This document shows, piece after piece, positions 56,315 to 64,000 of a stretch of 64,000 nucleotides of DNA. Under the pieces are notes generated by a model. That model worked only from the letters and a program-made list of their open reading frames with translations. It had not been told where the DNA came from and searched no databases. The stretch is from assembly GCA_946965045.2 (NCBI GenBank), contig OX337230.1, positions 4,216,001-4,280,000 of the forward strand. Direction: 5' to 3'. This DNA comes from Epithemia pelagica. Its lineage: Eukaryota; Bacillariophyta; Bacillariophyceae; Surirellales; Surirellaceae. The stretch's first letter is position 1, and each line of letters starts with the position of its first letter. Position numbers and translations under genes: made by a program.

Positions 56315-58496
56315 TTATCCCACAACAAAGGGATTGATTTCATCAAAGCCGACATTGATTCGGAGGGGTTTCGAGGTTTCTCCCGACGACGTTTGAATGG
56401 CCGTGACATGATCCATGCCGTCAATTTCAAAGGGATTGTATTCCAAGTATTCGCCCGCCTTGGTTTCCTCATCACCATTGCCATGATTGGCGTGAATGTA
56501 GGCCGTGGGAATCTTGTGTTCGTACAAAAATTGACCCAAACCCAAATAAAAGGGATCATTTTGGCGAAGTTCCGGTTTGCCATTGCCCAAAATGACCATG
56601 GCCCGAATGTCGGTGCGGAAATATTCAAAGTTGTTTTTAATCCCTGTACCGTACAAACGAAATTCAAATCATTGGTGTGTGTGAGAGAGAGCGGCAATCG
56701 TTTCCAAATCGGTACGGGCCGCAACGCGTAACACAGTGTGTGTACTTACATTCGACATTTTTGTGATTGCGACTATTCAATTCACTCAAATCTTCAATGC
56801 GTCCATTGGTTTCATGAATGCCGACAAACAAGACACTCTTGTGGACGAGGGCAAAATTTTCCTTTAACCGATCGTACCGTAACACTTGAAAGTCGTGGGG
56901 AAAGTGGCGTTCAAATTGCAAAAAGGTGCGTTCCCAATTGGACCAGGCTGCTTCTTGATTGGGACAATTCATCCAATCGTCTTCGCCGGGCACGACAAAG
57001 ACGGGGAGGGGCGATTGTTGCAACAAATTGGATACCTTGGTGTATTGCGACAAGGGACAGGCCGTTTGATCCGCGTCTTGAATGTCGCCCAAATGGACCA
57101 AAAAGCTCGCCACCGAACTCAGCGATTTCAAATCTTGGACCCAGGAACCTTCTCGACCCGTGGTCAAAGGGACATCGGATGTGACATAAAAGGTGACACT
57201 GGGATCTTCGGGAGCATCGGACACGACACCGGGACCTTGCGAAACGGTCGATTCCGACGTATTGCCATTGTCATTCTTGGAGTGTTTGGCCAAGAGGGCC
57301 ACGACGACAATCAAACAAAAGACGACACTTGCAATGGCGGCAAACAAGATGCGGCGATGACGGCGTTGTTGTTGAAATTGTTCTTGCCAACTTCGAGCCG
57401 GGGCCACGGCTTCTTCCACCTCTTCTTCGCGAGCAAAGGCGAGATTGGGTTCGGATTTCGGAGGCGTACTCGTGGCCAAGATTTGTTGTTGGCCAAACAC
57501 GTGCTTTTGCCGAAAGGAAAAGCCACTGCCAAAGACTTGAGGCGACCGCGTTTCCGAAGGACTGGAGGAAAACATGTTCAGGGCCGTGCGACGCGAATCC
57601 GACGACGATTCTTGATCCATGCGATCCAACAATTTGCGATTCGAATTGGAGGAAGACGAAACGGAGCCACCGGACAAGGCCAAGAGCGTGGTATCAATCG
57701 AATACCGGGACGACCAATTGTTCTTGCTGCCCGGTGCATCCCGAGTGGCCGAAGCAGCGGTCGCAGCGGCTTGTCGGGACGCGGCCGATCGATGTTCCAT
57801 GCGCGACACATCCAAGACACTAGTGTCGCCATATTCGTAATCTTCCTGGGTGGGCGCCACGGGTGCTTCGGTATCGGCATAGGGATCGTCTCGAAAGGGC
57901 CGAGCGACATTGGTGCGAGCCGTGGCGACACTCAATCCACTCACGGCCGACGGGGCCCGACGTTGTTTGGGTGGATCAGTCTTGGGAGTGGCGGCAAAGC
58001 CTCCGGTGGATGTGCGATAGACGGAATAGGTACTGTCCGCCAATTGATCGTCCGCCACTTCCAACATGCGCAAGGCTTCTTGACGAATCCGACGCGATTC
58101 CAAGCGACTCGGTGTACTACTGGGAGACGACGATTTACTGGTAGAAGGAGTTGTCGTTGTGGTGGTTGGAATGGGTCCCACGATATCCTCCTCCTCGTCG
58201 TCTTCGTCTTCAAAGCGCATCGTGGGAGATCGACGGGCCGAGGACAAACTGGAGGCTGCCACGGGGGGCGCAAGGACACTATTCGTAGTATTGTTTGGTG
58301 GTGGTGTGGCGTGTTGAATGGCTTGCAAAAACATGGAACTGGGAGGAGCCGAGGACGGAGGATGACCGGAACTCGAGGTTCGTCGCAACAAGTGGGGATT
58401 CGGATTCACGGACGTATCGCCCGTTTGCAAGACACGTTGCATAGCATCTCCCTCACGGGGACCCATGAGAGTTTCATCCCAGGCTTCTTCTTCCAT
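56315..58496 (-). CDS. Membrane-anchored calcineurin-like metallophosphoesterase (691 aa, two exons)
   Basis: Exons 58496-56750 and 56643-56315 join in phase 1 (donor gtaagt, acceptor tacag), giving ...NHKNVE-W-IKNNFEYF. The first about 375 residues are Ser/Arg/Asp-rich and cytosolic-like. A single membrane helix (RILFAAIASVVFCLIVVVALLA, about residues 377-400) follows, so it is probably a type II protein with the enzyme outside or in the lumen. The catalytic part has FYVTSDVP, LVHLGDIQDAD, VFVVPGEDDWMNCPNQEAAWSNW and, after the splice, AMVILGNGKPE and TAYIHANHGNGDEE. These fit metallophosphatase metal-binding blocks, with VPGEDDW in place of the usual GNHD. The substrate is unknown. A stretch of (CA)n lies in the intron. 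Diatom relatives with the same GEDDW block are, to my knowledge, common. Confidence 0.8.
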
Positions 58497-59285
58497 ACTG
58501 AACTAGGTAGGGTTGTTTGTTTTACGGTTGCTTTGCTTCTTCTTGTGGTTGTTGCTGTTGTGGAGCAGAGTCTTTTTGGTATAGACTCTCACACAATTGT
58601 CTTGTTGGTTGTTCTAGATTGAGATGGAAGTACCTAAAATTGAGTTTCCTACGACCAGCGATCCCACAGAACAAACAGAGAGGCGGAGAACAACCGACTC
58701 AACGTTCGTTCCAACGGTGGCAACAAGACCAACGGGTCGGCGCGATCGATATCAACTGGTATGGAATATGCCGTCGGTTAACGGATATCCAACCTCTGTT
58801 AGGCATTGTTCGTGAATTCGACACGACTCGTCGATTTTTGGGTGTTCCAGCGGGACTCGAAGCAGGAGGGACTCGACACGACGAGGTTCTCCTCTCCTAC
58901 TCTACTGAAGTAGGAGTAGCTCCTCTCCTACCTCTAGCTAGAGGTAGTTCACCTACCTCTAGGTAGCCATTAGTACAGAAGTACAAGGCCAACCATCATG
59001 GGCCGCAAGAACACACAAGACGGAGAACGAGCTCCAACAGAACATGCACTTGGCAAGTCTGTCTCTTCCTCTCTCTACAAGGAGAGCCGATTTCGAAACG
59101 CACACGTGTGGAGCAGAGGTATCGATTGTTCTGGGGGTGCCACACATTATTTCTTCTCTCCTCCAAATGTCATTCGTCCTTACCATCCACACAGCATGTC
59201 CCTTTGTTGGAACAGAGAGAGAGAGAGACTGAGAGCATGAAGTCCTTGTAGTACAGCTACTATTCTATAGAAAAGTACGAATTAT
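58497..59285. other. Intergenic region with a small perfect palindrome
   Basis: Promoter side of the phosphoesterase gene and 3' side of the CUE gene, both on the minus strand. The palindrome TACCTCTAGCTAGAGGTA sits at 58929-58946 and a related CTACCTCTAGGTAG at 58953-58966. No gene supported. Confidence 0.6.
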
Positions 59286-60299
59286 TCAATCATCTTTTCG
59301 TGTGGCAAATTCCAAGGCGACATCGTCGTCCATGGTATCATCGTTCAACAAGCCACGTCGTTCGGCCGTGGTACTCGTATTGGCCGAAGCAGCGGCGGTA
59401 CCACCCTGCTGGTGATTTGGTCGCGTCTTGGCATGAAATTGCGCCGCCAAGACTTGCAATCGACGACGGGCCGAATTGCCCAATTCACCCAAGGATTTGA
59501 TGATATCCAAATCCGGTGCCGGCTGCGACGACGAAGGTGGACGCGCCATGGAAATGCGATTCGTCGTACTGGATCGACCCGATCGTGCCGCCGTACCTCG
59601 AGTGTTGTTGGAACCTCGCGCCAAGTGCGCAAAATCCGGATTGCGACTAATTTCTTCACTAAACAAATTGTCTTGCCTGTCGTAGACAAGGATTGTACCA
59701 AACACACACACACACACACAAACATAGAAAAGGACAAGGCACAAACACACAGATTCCAAATGAGACCATGATGTGAGGTCCATTCCAGTAGAACTATCAT
59801 TCTCGACGACGACAACAACATCAACAACTCACAGCATTCGCGCCAAGGCTTCATCGCTTTGCAATTGGTCGGTACTGGTCGTAGTTGGCGCAGTACCAAT
59901 CCGCAAAAAGTCGGGTGGCAATTGCGTCGGTGTCCCTCGGTGTCCGGTTCGACTCACGGAACTTTGGGCGGCAGCCGCCGCGGCTGGAAGTGTCGACGAC
60001 GACGACGACGACGATCCACCACCCGCAGTGTTACTGCCCGGCACTCCTCGATTGCCCGTGGCCAATTGTCGGGCCAATTCGGCATCGGCATCAATGGTAT
60101 GAGCCGTGGGATCTTGACCAGAATTCAACTTGTCAATCAACACGGCAGGTGCCCGACTTCCATGGGACAAGATGAGATCCACGGTATTTTCCATGTGGCC
60201 CTGTTGATGCCGCAACACCGTGTCCAATTGCTCGCGACTCCATTGTTCGCCAAACATGCCTTCCAAGGTGGCCAAGGCTTCTTCGTACGATATTGACAT
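59286..60299 (-). CDS. CUE-domain protein (285 aa, two exons)
   Basis: Exons 60299-59833 and 59676-59286 join in phase 2 (donor gtgagt, acceptor gacag), giving ...DEALARML-QDNLFSEEI. Residues about 4-47 (YEEALATLEGMFGEQWSREQLDTVLRHQQGHMENTVDLIL split around the central loop) form a CUE/UBA-like ubiquitin-binding bundle. The segment DEALARMLQDNLFSEEI matches the short motif often found after CUE domains in plant and algal CUE proteins. The rest is Ser/Ala/Thr-rich. A helical segment (DIIKSLGELGNSARRRLQVLAAQF) lies near the C-terminus. Role: probable ubiquitin binding in trafficking or degradation (inference). The intron contains a long (TG)n tract. Confidence 0.82.
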
Positions 60300-60904
60300 G
60301 GTGCTTGTAGTTGTAGTAGTAGTAGTTGTGGAATCAATGAAACAGAGAGAGTCGATCTCTTGCTATATAGATTCGAAGAAGGACAGAGAGAGAGGGTTTT
60401 GGATGAGAGAGACAGCAATGCGGCGAGGACACGCAGAACACGAGACGGTGTCGTGGTTGGTTCAATTCACGGCGCACACAAAATGGAAAGGAAAAAAGAG
60501 GCTAGCAATGCTAGCATCACCCCCAGTTTATATTCGATCCGTAGTTGCAGACGACCATGCCTACGCAAGGCTTGAAAAGAAGGACTCTCGAATCTATGAA
60601 TTGTCCAAGGTTTCGCAGCTAAGAATTATTAAGTTTTCGCAGCTGAGAATGATTATCATCGTGTTCTACTAGAAATAGCGCATGCTCCATTCTCCAAAGA
60701 TAATAATGTTGCGATAAAACCGTAGAGTGCTGACGTCGACAACAATAGCCTGTAATGTGCCTCCGGGAGTGAGGACGACTGTTTGATACTCTCCTATATT
60801 TTATATCGAGAGCAGTCAAGTGTCCAACCCAACCCATACCGAGTTAGATGTTTCCGGTTTCCGTCTCTGCACTCCTGTTGCTGTCTGTTCACCCTAACGC
60901 TTAG
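60300..60904. other. Intergenic, CUE gene promoter side
   Basis: 605 bp without a supported gene. Short direct repeat TTTCGCAGCT-AAGAAT/GAGAAT at 60610-60655. Confidence 0.5.
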
Positions 60905-61549
60905 TCACACCCAATATCGCCTCCTCCACCACCGCCACATCCTCCTCCACCTCCACCAAAGTCTCCACCACCACATCCACCAAAGTCTCCACCACCACCA
61001 AAGTCTCCGATGATACTGATACTCATGGTCGTGGCAAGGGTCGTGATGATTGTCGGCAAATCTTTCATGGTCGTGACAAGGGTCGTGATGATTGTCGGCA
61101 AATCTTCTTGCTCCTCCTCCTCCTCCTCCTGCCATTGTCGTTGTCGTCGTCGATGTCATGGTGGTCGAAATGGCTTCCCGGCCATGCCGATGACGATGCA
61201 AGTATCCGAGGTGATGGAGGAGTTGGACTTCAGTCTTGGTTGGAGGATAAAAGGTTTGATCCCGACGCATTTGGTGGTGCCGGTTCAAGTACACTTGTTG
61301 GTAGAGTGTTAAATAGTGTTGATGGGCTTGTTGGATTTCGGCCTTGCGTCCGGCCACAATGTTTCGGTGCCGTTCTCGTTCTTGTTTCTGCGCAACTCGT
61401 TGCTCTTGCTTGGCCTGGAGGCGAGCTTGACGCTCCTCTTGCTTCCTGCTTCGTGTGCGTGGTTTGGGTCGTGGACGTGTGGTATCATCGTCGTGGTCCT
61501 TGTCGCTATTGGCGTTGGGGTGGTCGGTTGCTCGAGAAAACACTTTCAT
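60905..61549 (-). CDS. Basic low-complexity protein of unknown function (214 aa as read)
   Basis: Single exon from ATG 61549. The N-terminal half is rich in Arg, Lys, Gln and Glu and likely helical (RKQEERQARLQAKQEQRVAQKQERE). Two 14-residue repeats RFADNHHDPCHDHE follow a Gly tract. The tail as read is Trp/Arg-rich (RLWWWWRLWWMWWW...), which is very unusual. In a neighbouring frame of the same bases the tail reads GDFGGGGDFGGCGGG, a common Gly-rich ending in diatom proteins, so a small indel or unrecognised splice near 61010-61030 may have switched the frame. I am sure of the N-terminal part only. Confidence 0.55.
   Translation of the reverse strand: MKVFSRATDHPNANSDKDHDDDTTRPRPKPRTRSRKQEERQARLQAKQEQRVAQKQERERHRNIVAGRKAEIQQAHQHYLTLYQQVYLNRHHQMRRDQTFYPPTKTEVQLLHHLGYLHRHRHGREAISTTMTSTTTTTMAGGGGGGARRFADNHHDPCHDHERFADNHHDPCHDHEYQYHRRLWWWWRLWWMWWWRLWWRWRRMWRWWRRRYWV
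61030..61115. repeat. Two 42-bp tandem repeats
   Basis: Two near-identical 42-bp units (with ATGGTCGTG(G/A)CAAGGGTCGTG) encode the 14-residue repeats in the protein at 60905-61549. Confidence 0.75.
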
Positions 61550-62097
61550 GATTGTGGTTCTGGTTTTTTGTGAGAGAGAAAGGAATTGCGGAACAGATCG
61601 TTCGCATCCGGAAGTGCAAGTCGCGGGGGAATCTCTTTGAAGGAAGGGGCCTTTCTGATATCCCCAGCGTGATTCGATGTATCGTTTTTATCAGTCCAAA
61701 TTGATTTCCTATGTAGTAATCTGGGGAGTCGAGAGTTTGGGGGAAGTCCACCAGAAAAATGCGAGCCCATCGATCCCAATAACATGAACACCGGAATACG
61801 AACCACCAACGTAATCGAAAAGACCAATAGCATCTACCTAGAATACTATAATAGCTCCTAGTTAGGAGTAGATAGATAGGAATGTGGTATGGACTTTTTA
61901 TTCGAGAGCGGCTTCCACCTTTGGAATATAGAACACGAGCTACAAAGCTCATATAGGCAGTAGGTGGTAGAACCAACGATTCGGGAGGGGAACCACACAC
62001 AGGCTGGAGAGGAGACCTCGTCTAGTATTCGTATATAGGTAGTCCCTTTCCGCCCACTTGCAAGACTCTCCCCCCTCCTCACCTATACACAAGAATA
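61550..62097. other. Intergenic, no gene seen
   Basis: 548 bp between the low-complexity protein start (-) and the glutaryl-CoA dehydrogenase stop (-). AT-rich 3' flank; short TAGATAGATAG near 61870. Confidence 0.5.
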
Positions 62098-63403
62098 CTA
62101 CGAGGCTTGGGTCGTGGTCGGTGCCGCAGCAAAGGCGGGAATGCCGGTCATGGCGCGTCCCAAAATGAGACCATGGACATCTCGTGTGCCTTCGTAAGTA
62201 CTGACCGCTTCGAGATTCATCACGTGCCGAATGACGTGATAGTCATCACAAATGCCATTGGCCCCCAACATGTCCCGTGCCGTCCGACAACTGTTCAAGG
62301 CGGTCGTACACGTGTGCCGTTTCAAGAGGGATACCATTTCCGGTGACGCTTGGCCCTGTTCCATGAGTCGTCCCACACGGAGACAGGCTTGTTGTCCCAG
62401 AGCAATATCGGTCATCATGTCGGCCAGTTTGGTTTGAATCAATTGCGTCGCCGCCAAGGGGGCTCCAAATTGATGCCGATCCAGGGTATACTGTCGCGCG
62501 ATTTGCAAACAGGATTGGGCGGCGCCCAACACACCCCAGGAAATCCCATAGCGGGCATGATTCAAACAGGAAAAGGGTCCTCGAAGACCGTGTACCATCA
62601 AGGCCTGATTGGCCGGGACTCGGACATTTGTCAGAAAGATACTTCCCGTACACGAGGCTCGTAGAGCAAATTTGCCCTCGTGCACCGTGGTTTCCAAACC
62701 AGGCGTGTCGCGTTCCACCAAAAAGCCTCGAATGCGACCATCACCCTCGCCGCCGCCTTGTTGCTTGGCCCAAATCACAAACACGTCAGCAATGGGGGCA
62801 TGGGTAATCCAACACTTGCTCCCATTCAAGACAAAGGTTTGGGTACCGGCATCCCACACAGCCGTCGTTTCCATGGATCCCGGATCGGATCCATGATTGG
62901 GTTCCGTCAAGCCAAAACATCCCACGAGACGACCGGCGGCCAATTCCGGCAAGTACTTGAGCTTGACTTGTTCGGATGCGGCGTAGGCGTAAATGGGATA
63001 CATGACCAAACTGGATTGGACACTGACAGCCGATCGATAGGACGAATCGACGCGTTCGACTTCGGTCGTGACGAGTCCATAACTGACATGGCCGAGATTG
63101 GAGCCGCCATAGTGTGAGGGCAAGGTCGCACCAAGCAAGCCGACCGAGCCGAGTTGTTGCATGCCGTCGTGGTCCAGGGTGCGTTCGTGACGATTGGCCT
63201 GTTGAATCTGGGGCAACAAGTGCGATTGACAAAAGTCACGACAGGAATCTTGCACCAGGCGTTCTTCCTCGGTCAATTGGTGACGCAACAACAAGGGATC
63301 GTCCCAGGCAAAGGATCCTTGTCCACCAAAGGCATTGAACATTGGTGTGGCTGGCTCATTAGAGTGTGGTGGTGCTTTTTGGGGACTTGTATTGGAAGAA
63401 GAA

Positions 63404-63435
<32 letters not shown>

Positions 63436-63627
63436 ATCCGACTCGGAAGAAGAGGAGGATGCCTTTGTTGCAGAAAGGGAGGTGGACAGAGTTCTTGGTG
63501 AGCCAGGTTCGGAGAAGGGTCTGGTCCAAATCTTTTTGAGCACTTGAGGATACACAAAACTGCTCCGGCAGTTCTTGGATATTCTTGTTGCAGCAGCAAC
63601 AACGAAACGTTGTGTTGACAAGAGCAT
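62098..63627 (-). CDS. GCDH: Glutaryl-CoA dehydrogenase, mitochondrial (509 aa)
   Basis: Single-exon acyl-CoA dehydrogenase. The first about 50 residues are basic and Ser-rich with no acidic residues (MLLSTQRFVVAAATRISKNCRSSF), a likely mitochondrial targeting peptide, followed by a poly-Ser linker. FNAFGGQGSFAWDDPLLL starts the enzyme. CFGLTEPNHGSDPGSM is the FAD/substrate loop, ARYGISWGVLGAAQSCL the GCDH-type central helix, and the catalytic base is Glu479 in STYEGTRDVHGLILGRAMTG. It oxidises and decarboxylates glutaryl-CoA to crotonyl-CoA in lysine and tryptophan breakdown, using FAD and ETF. Subfamily call rests on the YEGT(R/H)D(V/I)H and ARYGI(S/A)WG signatures. The poly-Ser tract is encoded by a (GTC)n run at 63404-63432 on the plus strand. 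Confidence 0.92.
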
Positions 63628-64000
63628 GGTGCAGACGCGTCAATCACACTCTCTCCCAAAACACAACAATCTCCAAACAATAATGATGAGAATAAGACAC
63701 AGCGACACCACCAATACAACGACGACGACACAACGGATGCCACTCGACGGCTCTCTCTCCAACAGAACACCGAAAACAATTCCAAAAAATGAGAACATCG
63801 CCAATGATGACCGAAGAGCGACCATGTCGTCAGTCGTCTTCCAGTCGCTGCATTTGGATCTTGGACGACACGCACTTTTTTCATCCTCAACCGAACCATC
63901 ACCCACTGTTCAGTTCTTTGGTGGAGACAGACCTTTGGACGGTTCGACTCCTCTCCACTGGAACTTGTGTGTCGTATATCTTTTCTACTTATATTCATTC
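63628..64000. other. Upstream region of the dehydrogenase, right window edge
   Basis: Short frames only. A gene could begin beyond the right edge; nothing here is recognisable. Confidence 0.4.

Noticed and set aside
56886-58622. 578-aa frame antisense to the phosphoesterase
   Set aside because: Long but low-information Gly/Arg/His-rich shadow of a GC-biased coding strand; the minus strand has the domain motifs and correct splice sites.
1-64000. tRNA, rRNA or operon signals
   Set aside because: I looked for cloverleaf and ribosomal landmarks and saw none; intron-bearing genes and promoter spacing are eukaryotic.

Overview
The window reads as nuclear DNA of a diatom, most likely a raphid pennate species such as Seminavis or a relative; the species is not proven. 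The evidence is a DUF6824-type protein with the [D]-[V/L]-[I/L]-C-G-R-G opening that is expanded in diatoms, short spliceosomal introns (89 to about 440 nt), single-domain voltage-gated cation channels, abundant CAA/CAG (poly-Gln) tracts in coding DNA, and a two-ORF retrotransposon. I saw no tRNA, rRNA, CRISPR or prokaryotic operon signals. Exon joins were worked out by hand from splice signals, reading frame and paralogue alignment.

Layout. 1-7331 (-): a retrotransposon with ORF1 (676 aa) and, joined by an ATGA stop/start overlap, an ORF2 of at least 1768 codons (endonuclease, reverse transcriptase, RNase H) that runs off the left edge. 8207-16263: a DUF6824 protein, a decayed Raptor C-terminal fragment, a short-chain dehydrogenase and a large acidic membrane protein. 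16685-35460: an inverted segmental duplication. Two arms of about 5.3 kb (about 16685-21930 and 30165-35460) carry the same three genes in mirror order (small UBA-like protein, M50-type membrane protease, CDPK-like kinase) around a spacer of about 8.2 kb that holds the kinase's 5' exons, an inositol-type transporter and a MIT/calpain-7-like protease. The arms have decayed in a complementary way: the protease is broken on the left and open on the right, while the kinase is intact on the left and truncated plus frameshifted on the right.

35569-38710: a complete PIF/Harbinger-like DNA transposon with 29-bp terminal inverted repeats, a CTG target duplication, a DDE transposase and a divergent partner gene. 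A 223-bp foldback element sits in its central promoter region. 38913-48131: two more inositol-type transporters, separated by about 4 kb of decayed direct and inverted repeats. 48636-63627: ATG5, three single-domain cation channels (the third a pseudogene), a membrane-anchored metallophosphoesterase, a CUE-domain protein, a basic low-complexity protein with a frame ambiguity, and a mitochondrial glutaryl-CoA dehydrogenase.

Together the accessory biology is nutrient/osmolyte uptake (three transporters sharing a Cys-rich extracellular loop), calcium signalling (EF-hand kinase, voltage-gated channels) and protein turnover (ATG5, calpain-7-like, UBA/CUE proteins). The three most notable structures are the inverted duplication with reciprocal gene decay, the ATGA-coupled retrotransposon, and the transposon cluster next to the duplication edge.
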